DNA of 64,000 nt from Epiperipatus broadwayi (GCA_028023455.1 JAQFVV010006425.1:500001-564000), one strand, 5' to 3'; positions 45,261 through 57,618 are shown, numbered from the stretch's first letter. Notes: generated from the sequence alone by a model not told the origin. Translations and numbers: made by a program.

Positions 45261-45263
<3 letters not shown>
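44875..45263. repeat. Family A repeat copy bracketed by a 32-bp direct repeat
   Basis: A 32-bp sequence starting ATTAAATTCCAACCAGTAAC is present identically at 44875-44906 and 45232-45263 (spacing 357 bp). The first copy is preceded by (TA)n and the second followed by a long (TA)n. The interior (44890-45230) carries family A landmarks (AATCAATA, CTGCTGTCAACGCAAC, CCTTTTAATAGCAAG, GGAAATCCATTATTA, GCTTGCAACTTGAC, ACAAACTGCAATA). It could be a tandem duplication or an insertion with a long target duplication. Confidence 0.75.

Positions 45264-45320
<57 letters not shown>
45264..45320. repeat. (TA)n microsatellite
   Basis: About 57 bp of uninterrupted TA, between the 32-bp direct repeat and the inverted LINE 5' half. 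Confidence 0.97.
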
Positions 45321-45322
<2 letters not shown>

Positions 45323-45724
45323 AATAATTCTTGATAAAAGTTCTTCTACCCATTTCATGATGTCATCTCTCTTTTTAGTAATAATTCTATCTTTTTTTCT
45401 CATTGCAGATATAAATTTCCTACCTATACTAAATTGTTGCTTTATATTCTTGAGTCTTTTATTTTTTTCTACAACATTCCTTGCTAATTTACACTTATAC
45501 TTTCTTATATCATTTTTAACTCTTTTCTGCACCATTCTACAAAATTCGAGATATTCAATCGTTTTTAATGCATCATTTTTGTATTTCTTCACATTCCTTC
45601 TTTTCTTCATAAATTCACTTGTATCAGTAGAAATTTTATTGGTCAATTGCTGTTTTTTTCTACCCGCTATCTTTGTTGCAGTTTTTAAAAATGTATCAGT
45701 TATTTTTATATTAATTTCATTCAA
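45321..45724 (-). pseudogene. RTE-like LINE linker between endonuclease and RT
   Basis: The minus-strand frame reads FLKTATKIAGRKKQQLTNKI, then STDTSEFMKKRRNVKKYKND, RMVQKRVKNDIRKYK and RKKDRIITKKRDDIMKWVEEL. It is a basic helical region that in this LINE family precedes the RT. The apparent C-terminal I-Y-I-Y string is translation of the (TA)n tract and not part of the protein. Confidence 0.8.
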
Positions 45725-46604
45725 ATCTGAACATGTTCAAAATCTACTAATACTTGAAATCGATTTGTAAGTTCTAATTTAAATTCATTAGAATATTTCT
45801 GAAGATTAGGAATATCAACTGTAAATATTGTTTTTCTTCATAATTTTTGTCTCTCTAATTTTGCATTAGCACGTATCTTACATCTTACTAATCGATGATT
45901 ACTTCCTGTGTTAAATTTATTAAGAACATTACAATCTTGAAATATGTATTTTCTGTTAGACAAAATATAATCCAATTCTGCTGTATCTTTCATTTGAATG
46001 CTTCCATGTCTATTTTCTTTTAACATTTTTCTCAAAAAAAGAATTCATAATATAAAGTATTTTTTTCTGCAAACTCTACAAGTCTATGTCCTCTCTTATT
46101 TCCATTACCATAACCAAAATTACTTACAGCACATTCATCTTTCATTTGTTTACCAATTCAGCATTAAAGTCTCCCATAACGATTTAAAAATGTTGTTTCC
46201 TCTGATCAAACATCTTTTTTACATTTATATAAAAATCTTCTATTACTCCATTACTATGAGAACTTGTTGGGACTTAAACCTAAATTATCTGCATTTGGTA
46301 TCTGCTATTAAGCTGTATAACTAATCTTTCCATTCTGTTTGATACACCATCAATCTTCACAATGTTGTTCTTCCATAATTTATTTATAATAAATCCTACT
46401 CCACTTGTATTTCCAATATTTGTGCTTTTATAATAAAGTACACGTCCACTTTTTAAATCAATTGTTTTTTCACCTTTTCTTCTAACTTCACAAAGTCCAA
46501 TAATGTCCCATTTAATATAAGACAGTTCTTCTTCTAATTCTTGAAATCTTCATTTACTTGAAAGTGATCAGCAGTTGTAATTACCTAAATAAAAAGTCAT
46601 CATC
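45724..46604 (-). pseudogene. RTE-like LINE APE-type endonuclease
   Basis: Minus-strand reading with stops from the ATG near 46604: MTFYLGNYNC, IKWDIIGLCEVRRKGEKTID (catalytic Glu in L-C/S-E-V-R-R), VGFIINKLWKNN, SNRMERLVIQLNSRY, VPTSSHSN (usually YAPTSxHxD), IVMGDFNAEL (catalytic GDFN), then a decayed stretch and the frame 46035-45838 with ELDYILSNRKYIFQDC and TGSNHRLVRCKIRAN. The last motif is S-N-H-R where SDHR is normal, so the catalytic Asp of the SDH triad is Asn. RTE-type endonucleases of this sort are often mislabelled as craniofacial development protein 2-like. Confidence 0.85.
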
Positions 46605-47004
46605 AAATGGCAGCCTGGGTCTGCAGTCAGGGGATACTTATTACCATCTGCCTTTGTCCACCAACTGCTGCCTTGGTTGGTGACTTTACAGCTTCCTTGG
46701 AATAAGGGCCATGACTTATGTTAGTCTCTTATAATTGTATATATGTATTGGAAATATATTTATCATTTACACAAACATTGATTCTGATTTATCAGGCAAC
46801 TGAAAAGAAAGACCACGGTGTTTCTTGATCTTAAACTCAGAGGTAAAAAGCCAATAAACTCACCACATGCTGGCTAATGTATGTTGGTGAGCATCCCATC
46901 CATATTTGTATACTATATGAATAATCACATAGTAATAACAGCTGCAATGACAAGAACATATGGAGTAGATTTTGGCCTCCAAGATGAATCAAAGGGTCTC
47001 CTTT

Positions 47005-47660
47005 CAGTTTCTCAAAATATAAAAATAAAGACGGATTATGATGAGTTAGAAGAAGTTAACAGTTACAAATATCTTTGTTAGATTATTCATACAGATGGAA
47101 ACATAATGCATGAAATTAATCATAGAATTAAACTTGTTTGGAGTGCTTTTGGTAGAAATAACTTAATACTAAAAGGAAATATGCCTATGGGTTTGAAAAG
47201 GAAGATTTTTAATAAATGTGTTTTACCAGTTCTTACTTATGGACCTGTCACTTGGACACTTAATAGAAGAGCAATACAGAGACTTCAGACTACTCAAAGA
47301 TATATGGAGAGATTCATGTTGGGAGTAACAGGAAGAGATTGAAAATGCAATGTATGAGTAAGAGAACAAACAGGTGTTACTGACCTCATTGAAAAAATTA
47401 AAAGATTGAAATGGAGTTGGGTGGACATATTGCTAGAAGAGATGATAACAGATGGACAATTTAAATCTGAAACTGGATTCCAAAAGATTGTAAAAGACCC
47501 AAAAAGAGACCACATGTTAGATGGATGGTTGAAATTAGAAAGTGTGCAGGGGTGATGTGGAGAAGAGAAGCTAAATATCAGAGAAGATGTATTGAACTTG
47601 GAGAGACCTTCATCCTGCAGTTGACTGATAGTGGTTGATGATGACAATGATTGGAATAAA
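47005..47660 (+). pseudogene. RTE-like LINE reverse transcriptase C-terminal part (copy C, sense part)
   Basis: Frames ending at 47081 and at 47106-47342 read SQNIKIKTDYDELEEVNSYK, IKLVWSAFGRNNLILKGNMP, LKRKIFNKCVLPVLTYGPVT then WTLNRRAIQRLQTTQRYMER and LGVTGRD, the thumb and post-RT segment (usually Y-G-S/C-E-T-W-T-L). Further on, with frame changes: VREQTGVTDLIEKI, and a terminal ESVQG-CGEEKL block equal to the RKCAGVMWRRE tail of copy A. The 3' end is GAT/GACA-rich near 47655. It is better preserved than 10135-10461. Confidence 0.85.
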
Positions 47661-48055
47661 ATTATAATATGGTTTTGAAATAATAAAATTCATTTCTAAT
47701 TTATAGCTCTGAAGAAGTCCATTAAATGATCAAAAAAATTATAAGATAATTAAATTCAATAACTACATTTCAAAATGCTTGTAAAATATAAAATTTTATA
47801 AAGATTATTAATACAAGAATTTCAGAGAGAATGAAAAATATATTGAACTATAATTATTATTATTAATTTGGTTAAAGTGAATCTTGTAATATTTTTGGCT
47901 TGACTGAAATAATAAAGTTGCTTAATGTTTTATGAATCGCAAAAAAATTAATTGCAGAAGTTTAGTAACTGTTAAGAATAGTAAATAAACAAAAATGCAA
48001 TATTAAATATAATTATTTACTAATAAGTAGTCATTTATTTTTTGTATAAAAAGGG
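47661..48055. other. A+T-rich spacer, nothing recognised
   Basis: No gene or shared repeat was recognised. Confidence 0.5.
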
Positions 48056-48171
48056 TGTCATCTTCATTATATATATATATGATATATATATATGAAGATG
48101 ACAAAAACTTATATATATATATATATTTGGTAGAATGCCATCTGTGGACATATATATATATATATATATAT
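48056..48171. repeat. AT tracts with a ~47-bp hairpin, plus copy of the 95-142 repeat
   Basis: GTCATCTTCATTATATATAT and, after a GA centre, its reverse complement (to GAAGATGAC, about 48056-48102) make a near-perfect hairpin. TTTGGTAGAATGCCATCTGT at 48126 matches the window start and runs into (AT)n to about 48171. Confidence 0.8.
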
Positions 48172-48334
48172 AAAGTACTTTGTAATATTTGAATAAATAT
48201 ATAATGTATATAATGAACTTTTAGATGTAATTAGAAAGGATTTAAACACAGACTTTTAAACTCTCTTTAGCAATCCACTTATAACCAATTCACATGAAAA
48301 AAAAATGAAAAAGATAAATGATGTCCAATTTCGA

Positions 48335-48590
48335 TATTTAGTGCTGAATCAGCACTCATCAGTTGGTCCAGGTCATTATCTTTCCCCAAAACATATACAA
48401 TCAGTGCTTAGTTTATATTAAGATGGAAAATTTTAATGGATAGGCTTCAATCTTCTCCACTATCTAACTCTGGCTATTCATATTACTGAAAATCTGATAA
48501 TGGACTGCTCAAAGCTCTTGATATTGTCAATAGTGCTACCCATATTTATTTTAAATCATGCTGACCCCCTCATATATAGGAACTTAATAT
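48335..48590 (+). repeat. Family D repeat, single arm (partners 10880-11445)
   Basis: GCTGAATCAGCACTCATCAGTTG, CAGTxxTTAGTTTATATTAAGAT, TAGGCTTCAATCTTCT, ACTGCTCAAAG and CTCATATATA occur in the order of the 10.9-kb left arm. Here only one arm exists, so the palindromic form is not obligatory for the family. Confidence 0.7.
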
Positions 48591-49034
48591 GTTTGTTTAA
48601 ATATGCAGAAGTGTGGGCAGAATGCATGCAGAATCTCTGATATTTAAATATAAGTTTCATCTGTGGAATAGTGTATTGTGAATTAAAATTGTTGCTTTTT
48701 TTCTGCACATCCATTTCAATTTTTTACTTGGAATAACATTAAGTACTTCATTCAAATTTAAATTAGCCCTTATCATGGGTATATTAAATGTTAATTTAAA
48801 ACAACTGTCCATTATCCTAAAAATAGAAAAGCTTCAGAGCCTGATAGAATCACTAATGATGATCTAAATGTTGATAGAGGTTTGTTAATTATGAGCCATA
48901 ATTTTTTGTTATATCTAAATGATCTTAAATTATATTATGAGGAACAAATTGTTTTCTTTATTTCTACAAAATCAAGAAATAAGCTTATAGTATGGAAAGA
49001 TATTTTCCACACCTGTAGTGTCTAAGAAAATATA
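48591..49034. other. A+T-rich spacer, nothing recognised
   Basis: No gene or shared repeat was recognised. Confidence 0.5.
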
Positions 49035-49335
49035 TAATCAATTCAAAACAAAGCAAAACTCTCCATATAGTAGTGCCATCTTGTGCTAACAAGAGCAATC
49101 AATGGATGCCAGAAAGCTTGTGCATAAAATCCCTATCTAGTGCCTACTCATCCAATATCCCCAGACTAGTTTCTGGTTTGTGGCCTTCATCAATGAGGAG
49201 CCTTCTGGAATACATTCATCGCTCTGGTTAGCACATGATGGCACTACTATATGGAGAGTTTTGCATTGTTTTGAATTGTTTAATAACAATTATGTGCTAG
49301 TATGAGATAGTGATCATGTGATGTTTAGTGGTTTA
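49035..49335. repeat. Family E, inverted pair with ~60-bp terminal arms
   Basis: The left end (49035-49095: CAAAGCAAAACTCTCCATAT, AGTAGTGCCATC, TGCTAAC) is matched in reverse complement by 49225-49285 (GTTAGCACATGATGG, ACTACTATATGGAGAGTTTT). The left piece is a minus-strand family E copy (to AGGAGCCTT at about 49203) and the right piece is the plus-strand 3' end, running to GATCATGTGATGTTTAG and GGTTTA at about 49335. Confidence 0.75.
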
Positions 49336-50095
49336 AAATATATAATCTATTAAGACATAATATAGAGATGTAAAATATAATACTCTGACTGCTGCATTAA
49401 AGCTTGCATTAATACTTTTCAGAATTTAGCTACTAACCAAGACTAAAGAATATTAACAAGTAAGGGGAAATAATCAGCAATGACAATAATAACTAAATCA
49501 CATATAGATATAGTGACAATATGCTATAAAAATAAATTCTGTTATAATATTATTCAGCACTATAATTCTGGAAGTCCTTTGGTGAAGGCTAGCTCAGTGC
49601 TATTAATTAGTTTATATTTATTAATTGTTTACCTTTTCAACCAAACACAAAGTCAATGAGTGTTTAAGAATTACATAGTTTGTAGAAATGAATTAATAAA
49701 TTAAGATTTATTTTCATTTTAATAGTAAATTTTTCAGTTAAAAAAACGTAACCTCTGAAAGTTCTAGGAACAGCTTCAAGATTCAAAATCTGTACAAGAT
49801 ATCTAATGATAACTGCATAACATAACAAAATGAATTATACTTGTTAGGAATTGTATCATTTTTAAAAAAAATGTTCTTAAAATACAGTTAATTTTAAAAT
49901 ATATAAATGCGTTATTCTCTTACAGATATAATGCAGACTTCTCTGTTTATTTTGAAATTTTGGAGAGGGAAATTCTGTGTTTTGAAATGAGAATTTAGTA
50001 TTTTTTTAGTTTATTAGTCTTTTTCAATGTAAATATTTAAATTATAAGATGGTGTAATTCAAATCATTTACCATACATTGCCTTGTTTGAAGAGC
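49336..50095. other. A+T-rich spacer, nothing recognised
   Basis: No gene or shared repeat was recognised. Confidence 0.5.
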
Positions 50096-50231
<136 letters not shown>

Positions 50232-50492
50232 ATGTGTGTGTGCGTGCATGTATGTGTGTTTACATTTAGAACACTTAATGCCCTCATATATAATTACTGT
50301 GCTTACATTGATTTCTTTATTTTGTTTGTGTTAATAAATATGTTGACAATTTATTAATTCAGCCTATTTCTTTTTATAGAATTCTTGTATATGTATTTGT
50401 TTTTACTCCATGACTTATAACTTGTAAAGAGTAGTTAATGTATGTGGTCATCATTACCAATGTTTATGCTTTTTGCTAGCTAAAACCTGAAT

Positions 50493-51420
50493 AAATAGAC
50501 AAAACTCTTTCCATACAGGTGCCACAACAAAGCAAGACAGAGTAATCAATGGATGCCAAAAGGCTTGTGCATAAAATTCTTATCTAGTACCTACTCATCC
50601 AATATTCCCAAACTAGTTTCTGGCTTGTGGACTTTGTCAGTGAGGAGCCTTGGATCTGATAGCACTGCACCTAGATCTTAGGATCTAATGCAACCCTCCA
50701 GCAGCCACCTTTTATCTCTACATAACTACAAAACTATGAGAATAAAATTTAAAAACACAAATATTTTCAATCTAAGCTCAACAGCTTGCATAATCACATT
50801 GGTCTGAACTAAATTCAGCACCCACACATTATGGTGTCTTTGATTCATTTATAACCATAGCCACCACCTTTCTATTAGGCAGGATTGGTATTAAATCTTT
50901 AAACATCACATGATCACTATCTCCCATGCTTGCTCACAACTGTTGTTAAAATAGGTCAAACTCTTAGTGGCAAAGCAAGACAGAGTACTCAATGGATGCC
51001 AGAAGGTTTATGCATAAAATACTATCTAGTGCCTACTTATTCAATATGGGTCTGAACTGAGATGACTATATAAGCAATTGAGCTTAGATTGAAAATATTT
51101 GTATGTTTTTAAATTTTATTCTCATAGTTGTGTAGAGATAAAAGATGGCTGCTGGAGGGTTGCATTAGATCCTAAGATCTAGGTGCAGTGCTTTCAGTTC
51201 CAAGACTCCTTACTGATGAATGCCACAAGCTGGAAATAGTTTGGGGATAGTGGATGAGTAGGCACTAGATATGGATTTTATGCACAAGCCTTCTGGCATC
51301 CATTGATTACTCTGCCTTGCTTTGAATGGAACTATTGTATAGAGAGAATTTTGCCTATTTTAATAACAGTTATGAGTAGCATAGGATATAGTGATCATGT
51401 GATGTTTAAAGGTTTAAAAC
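50493..51420. repeat. Family E, long imperfect palindrome with ~300-bp arms and a third copy in the centre
   Basis: The left arm (50493-50803) is a minus-strand copy and the right arm (51070-51370, extending to 51420) a plus-strand copy. Shared landmarks, read on the plus strand of the right arm: GCTTAGATTGAAAATATTTG, TTCTCATAGTT, AAAAGATGGCTGCTGGAGGG, AAGATCTAGGTGCAGTGCT, CACTAGATA, GCATCCATTGATTACTCTG, TTTTGCCTATTTTAATAACA, GATCATGTGATGTTTAAAGG. The spacer holds another minus-strand piece (about 50885-51050). It is the best preserved family E locus. Confidence 0.8.
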
Positions 51421-53659
51421 CTGAATACAATAACAAGGAAGAGTAATAAAAATATAAAAGTTTAAAATAAAAATATGTCCATTACATTTCATTTTTAAGA
51501 TGATATCAAGTACAATAAATAACCTTTACCAATACTAAGGAAAGTTATACTTCAAAGAATATTTTTTCAAATATTCAAGATTAAATTATGCATCAGAAAT
51601 TGTAAACAGTATTCTGAAAAGTTAATGTAATACAAAAAATACTAAAGATTATAGATTATTAAGATCATTATAAATAATTTGAAAGTTCATAATTTAATGT
51701 CACATTTTATAGTGATTTTAATATCTTAAATTAATCTAATATAGTTGATAGTCTCTTTTAAATAGTTTATTATAAGTGCAGCTTCCAGTATCTTTTACTA
51801 CAATATTACATATGCTTAACATTATGATCATGTTAACGTCTTGCTACATATAATAAAGAAAAAAATATCATGTTTTTCTTTCAGAATAGCCATTATTAAG
51901 CTTATTAAAGTTACACTTATTAAATGCTAATATATGTTCCCAAGATTTTAAATAAAAATATGAATATTTATAGTTGGTTATGAATAATTATAAAAGAGAG
52001 AGAAAAGTATATGAAAAAAAGTAAAATAAATATGAACTTTGCTTTCTCTCTTAGTAATTTATTTATTAATTTTTAAGTTTTAAAACAAATAGGAAGAAAA
52101 ATAAACAGACAAAGTTTTAAGCAATGTTTATCAGTTTTTAAGAAAAAACAATAAAAAAATAAAGTTTTAACATTTTTGTTTAATAATGCTGTTTTTTTAA
52201 TTAATTTAACTTGATATTTTATTTATCAACTCTATAAAACAAAAGATAATGTTGCTCAAATGAAAGTGTAATTAAAGAAATATACATAACTACAGATAAG
52301 TTTTTCACTGATTGTACATTTTAATTATTTAAATTAAAAATGAAAAAAAAAGATCTAGAAATAATGTTGTTATTCCTATGATATAATGTGATGGGATTGG
52401 TAACAAGATTGTTCCAAAAATTATTATATGGTGGGCAGGTTAATGCTGTAAACTACAGTATCTAGAGGTACAGTCAGTATTGATTAAGCTATTAAAAAGA
52501 AGTATCATCTCAGCCCTAAAGAGAACAATAAGAAGTAATTTTTGTAGTCTGAAGTAAGAAAGTTCACTACTAGACATCGAAGAAATCTATGTGCAAAGCT
52601 TTAGCTAAAAGCTGAGCATCGCCAAACAAAGATGTAGCCTGTTCATTAAAAGAAAACGCTAAAAAAATATTTCTGAAAGAGATTTGTGTGTTATGATTCA
52701 AAAGTATGACAGTCTCAGTCTGTACTTAACTGATCTGAAAATCTGTGTTAACCTTTCATAATTTTGGCTCACAATTTACATGTTTTGGACAATTGACTCC
52801 CTGGTAAATTTTTCCACAAGTATTATATGTTAAAATGCGTATTTTTCTGTATATTTTATTATATAAAAATTTCATTAAAAAATTGGGATATATGGTGGAA
52901 AATTAAAAAAACAACACCTTACAATAGACATAACCCCACCCTGACATGTTCAGTCATTGTTCCAAGGCCAGATGGTAAAACATTTGGCATAATAATACAT
53001 TGTTTAAAGAAAATAGTCCCAATGACCAAAAACATGTTTATTTGTGAATTTAGTACAGTTTTAGATATTTTTACAATAATTTATACTATATTGATTAGAT
53101 ATCATGAAATATAAATTATTAATAACTTGTTTTGACAAAAAATACTTTATTTTCAAAAATATAATATTATATTAGCAGCTAATGTTAATATGGTCTTAAG
53201 CTATTTATAAGTTTAGCTTCCACATAAGCAATCTATTTATACTTATGAGTATGAAAATACCACAATTTTACAATAAGTATTCAAAAATTTTAAACTTTTA
53301 AACCATAATTCATTCGATATAAGAGAAATAAATATATATTCATTCAAATTCTTAAACATAATCAGAAATAACTAATATTTCATTGATTTTGTAAACTGAA
53401 AATAATCTTTCTAAAATGATGATGTGTAATCTTTTTGTTTTGGTAATGATCTCTTTTTTTAATATTTATAGAAAGAAAATGTGAACATTTTAAATTTATC
53501 TCAGTAGTAAACAAAATTATCTATCAAATGAAGTCAAATTTATTATTTTCTGATAAGTAATAATCATTTAATTATATATTTTACATTGATATGTGAGACA
53601 AAATATGTTAGAAAATGCTGAAATGATTGAGTCTAGGCTGCAGTAAGAAAGGGTTATTA
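51421..53659. other. A+T-rich spacer; unidentified plus-strand frame at 52827-53114
   Basis: The 95-codon frame includes SVIVPRPDGKTFGIIIH and MTKNMFICEFSTVLD, which I do not recognise. The rest is unremarkable A+T-rich DNA with no shared repeat seen. Confidence 0.4.
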
Positions 53660-53830
53660 ATAACATTATTTTATATTGCATAATGGATACATTCAACCTA
53701 TATTAAAGTGGCCTGCAAATTATTATATTGTAAAATGGAAATGTAAATTGAGTCTGTGTTAACATGACCTGGACTTTACTATATTATAAAATAGGTAAAT
53801 TTTCCTCTGTTAGCCTATACAGGAAATCTG
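53660..53830. repeat. Diverged minisatellite, ~58-60 bp unit, about three copies
   Basis: TTATTTTATATTGCATAATGG, TTATTATATTGTAAAATGG and TTTACTATATTATAAAATAGG recur at intervals of ~60-65 bp, each followed by a block with CCT or ATGACCTGGAC or AGCCTATAC. Confidence 0.5.
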
Positions 53831-54067
53831 TGTTAATTTGGAAATTATCACCGTAATGTAAATCTGAAACTACAAGAGAAGTTAATGGAAAATATTTTAA
53901 TGGATATAGTGGATAAAATCAAATGGTGCTAATTTAGCATGCAAATTATAATTTCAATTTGAGGTTCACTATAATTATAACTATAGAAAAAAGTCTAAAA
54001 GAATGTAATCTATAATAAAGTAAGGAAGAATTAATGTGCATATCTTCAGTTACAAATCTTCATTTAT
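53831..54067. other. A+T-rich spacer, nothing recognised
   Basis: No gene or shared repeat was recognised. Confidence 0.5.
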
Positions 54068-54089
54068 TCATATATATATATATATATAT

Positions 54090-56628
54090 TGTAACGGGAT
54101 GGGGTATCAAAGAAGTTGTGAAAAATGAATGAAACTGGGTGATGGCAAAATCATCATCACTCCCAATTCATCAACATAAAATATTTATAAATATTAATAG
54201 TTTACAAAGTGCATCTATAAGTAATACAAAATTATAAGAGCATGAGATTAGAAATCTCTGAGAATATTGAGAGATCAGCCAGCTACTCAGAAGAGCAACT
54301 ATAATAATTAATCTTCAACCAGCATTATAAATAAAAGTATGAGTACTCGAGAGAAATAACCATCCATCATCATCATTGATGGGAATAAACAAATTAGTAC
54401 ATTACATCAGAATAAAATCAACAGTCCATCTTGTGGCTGGATTTCAACAATAAAAAATATGAATCAACAGTCAACCTTGTGACTGGATTGGAAATGGGTC
54501 TTCTGTAGACCAGGATAACTACTGAGCCTTTTGCCAGCTTGGGCAATTATATAAACATGACCTGGATGCACCAGCTTAGTGCCCATTCATTAAATTACAC
54601 AACTAGAAAATCAAAACAATAATACTGGGACATTAAAACATGCTGATCATCATCATTGCTTAGGCCACTTGTACTGGCCAACTAGAAACCTAATTTTTTA
54701 ATAAGACTAAAGTAAAATAAAAAAAATAATAGTGCATGGGCTTTAAAGAGTATCCTCTTTTGCGCCAACCAGGATAATGATTGATCATCACTGGATGCCC
54801 AAAGCACTAAACACATCCCCATTTATCCATGTCCGAAATCTAGCTCAGAGAACATGGGCTCTATTACTGTATGTGAACAAGAGATGATGGAATACAATTT
54901 TTAACAATTAAATATAAGTTTATTAATAACAACAAAAATAAATAAGGTCTTATAAGGGTTCTGATTTTGAAAACTATACAATACTAAAAGTCATTACACT
55001 AATTTACAAGATTACTACAAAAATTCAAGTTATTACATTAATTGACAATATTTACCATTCAAATTGCTACATTAATTTACAAAATTACAATTCATATTAT
55101 TATTACGGTTCACATATATATATGCGCACAGACACGCGACATATAATTTACAATTAACATTTAATAACACAATAATTATCATTTGCATATATGTCTTATT
55201 TGACAAGCATTGACATATATGTACGCACAGATTATTTGACAAGCATCGATATATATGCGAGTACAGATTATTTATAAATTTAATTTTGTCAAACAATAAA
55301 TAACATTACTTTTATAATTAATAATTCCATTTTGAATATACATAAAATTTACATATTTGTTATAATGATAAAAGTTATTTTCACAATTATTCTTTTTGTT
55401 GAATATAGCTTTTTTTTCCCTTAAAATAAATCCGATCAAATTTTTGGCAGTTAATTGATTTAAAATGTCTTGCTTTTCCTAGTCTAAAAGATTTTTGGAA
55501 ATCTTTTTCTTGATTATTAATTATAACTTTGTTCGTATTTTTAAATCATAAATATAACTTTAAACACTTTTTTCTTCTTTATTAAACAATTTTAAACTAA
55601 TATCGTTTTATATATTTCTATCAGTTATAAAAATGTCATTTTACTAAGGAAATTGTTTAAAACTTCCTTATCATATATAATACTACTCACCACCAGCTGT
55701 ATATACATTTATCCATGTTTCTCTGCCTTTATCTGATGCGGCATAGGTGTAATTAATTCTTCAGCAAACTAGAAGATTTTTTTTTTGGTGAGTTTGGTTT
55801 TTAGTGACTGTCATAATCAGGAAAAATGTAATTCATGTAAAATGTTGGTATTCCTTTCAATCTAGGATTGTTCCAGTCAAGCAGCTGTTTTGATTTAATA
55901 AATTTTAGACAAGCAACTATCCTCTCTGTTTAAGGCTATGAATTACAGCCCAAAGAAGTGGGTCATTTTTTCCAAGTGAATTCAAACTCCTGAAAAGGAA
56001 ATATTAGTAGCTTTTAAATCTAATGTTCTGTCTTCAGCCACATAACTTCATAGTAGCTATTTTGCCAACCCTCTGGTCAGCTAAAACCAACTGCTGCAAA
56101 CTTCATCAAGTAGCAACAAAATATATAACCAACTGAAATTTTCAGCTGACCCTTCTTACAAAAAACTATTAATCATACTAGAGCTAATCCTGTTATCAGC
56201 CCTTTTATAGAATCATCTAAGGTGTTACGACACCTTGATTAAAAACAGTTTTTATGTTTATCTCACTAATTCCTTTGAAAACATTTACATGTTTTTATAT
56301 AGGGGATTTCTAATAGATAAAAATTTTGTTTAATTAAAATTTCAAATATACAACAGGGTGTTTTTTAAATTTCAAAATCAGAGTAATAATTAATAATAAT
56401 ACAATATTTATATTTATTAAGATATTTTTTAAAGTATTAATTTCATAATGAAATTTTTATTTTAAATCAGAGTTATTATTTAACCCTTTACTTAGTATTA
56501 TTTTATTTTAGAAAATATAGAAGAATATCTACAAAAATTTATTCTATGTTTATTTCTACTTTTCCTTTATTTTATATATATATATTCACATACACTATAT
56601 TAGTGTGTGTGATGAAACCCAACTGGTT

Positions 56629-56631
<3 letters not shown>
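54090..56631. mobile_element. Possible ~2.5-kb non-coding element bounded by TGTAAC...GTTACA and AT tracts
   Basis: (AT)n at about 54068-54089 is followed by TGTAACGGGATGGGGT. At 56616-56631 the sequence reads AACCCAACTGGTTACA and is followed by (AT)n to about 56661. The two ends are imperfect inverted repeats (TGTAACxxGxTGGGxT). The interior contains the dispersed repeat at 54350-54910, A+T-rich sequence and a GC-richer part at about 55840-56230, with no recognisable protein. The pairing of these two ends into one element is inference. Confidence 0.3.
54350..54910. repeat. Dispersed repeat, partner at 26150-26640
   Basis: Collinear with the partner (see there). Within this copy a short start block (CAACAGTCxxxCTTGTGxCTGGATT) is duplicated at about 54420 and 54466. 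Confidence 0.75.

Positions 56632-56661
<30 letters not shown>
56632..56661. repeat. (AT)n microsatellite
   Basis: About 30 bp of AT abutting GGTTACA. Confidence 0.95.
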
Positions 56662-56665
<4 letters not shown>

Positions 56666-56949
56666 TTTTATCAAGTAATAATTGCTAGAAAAAATAATTT
56701 TGTTTTAAGTTTTCTTTATAGAAAATATATTTATTGTTTTTTTCCTGAAAATTGTAAAAAATGTATGAGATCTTCCTATTTTTATAAGGAAAGGAGAAGA
56801 ATCTTAAATTCTTATCTTAGTGTAAAATGATGTTTCCAGATATACTTATGAAAAAAAGAAGATAGACTTGAAATTTAATGTAATTAATTTAGTAGTAAAA
56901 ATATGTAAGTTAATTTTATTTGTTTATTATTACTACTTTTTAACCTCTT

Positions 56950-57618
56950 TGGTTGTTAGTTCCGGGGTCCCCTTTTTTTAAAAAATTTTTTTTTTGCGTC
57001 GGGGGGGTGGTGTGGTTTTTTTTGGTGGGTCGTCCCCTTTTTGTTTTTTTTTTATTAATTTCTTTTTTTTCTTATTTTTTTGATTGGAAATTTATTTTTT
57101 TTATTTTTATTTTTAACAACATCACTTATAAAAATTTTTTTTTTATAAATAAATAATTTTTAATTTTGACTGTTTTTTCTCCCCTCTCTCTTTTTTTTTT
57201 TTTTTGTTATTTATTCTTCTATTTTTTTTGCGTGTTTTTTAAAAATTTATAAATAAAAAAAACAAAAATAAAAAAATATATTTTATATAATTTTTTGATA
57301 ATTTTGTTTAATATTAATATTTTTTTTTATTTTTTTTTTTTAAAAATAAAATAAAATATTTTTTTAAAATAAAATTTGTTTTTTTAAATTTAAAATTTTA
57401 AAAATAAAAAAAAAAATAAATTTTAAAAAAAAAAAAAAAAATTATTATAAATTTATAAAAATATTGAAATTTTTTAAAAAAGATTTTTAATAAAAAATTA
57501 GAAGTTAAATTTTTTTATTAAAAAAAAAATTAAAATATATAATATTTTTTAATTTTAAATTTTATATTTTTATTTTTTTTAATTTTAAAATTTTATTTTT
57601 ATAAATTTAAATTTTTAA

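Larger units (their letters stand above)
45321..46740 (-). mobile_element. RTE-like LINE, 5' half on the minus strand (copy C, inverted part)
   Basis: Minus strand from 46740: a GC-richer 5' untranslated region (46740-46605, including a self-complementary CCAACCAAGGCAGCAGTTGG), a start ATG at about 46604, endonuclease, then the linker before the RT, stopping at the (TA)n tract. The missing RT C-terminal part lies in the opposite orientation at 47005-47660. With 9705-10795 this is the second LINE of the family with its 5' part inverted. About 260 bp (46741-47004) between the halves is not identified. Confidence 0.8.

Noticed and set aside
45357-45770. 137-codon plus-strand frame
   Set aside because: It is antisense to the LINE linker, whose minus-strand reading matches the family.
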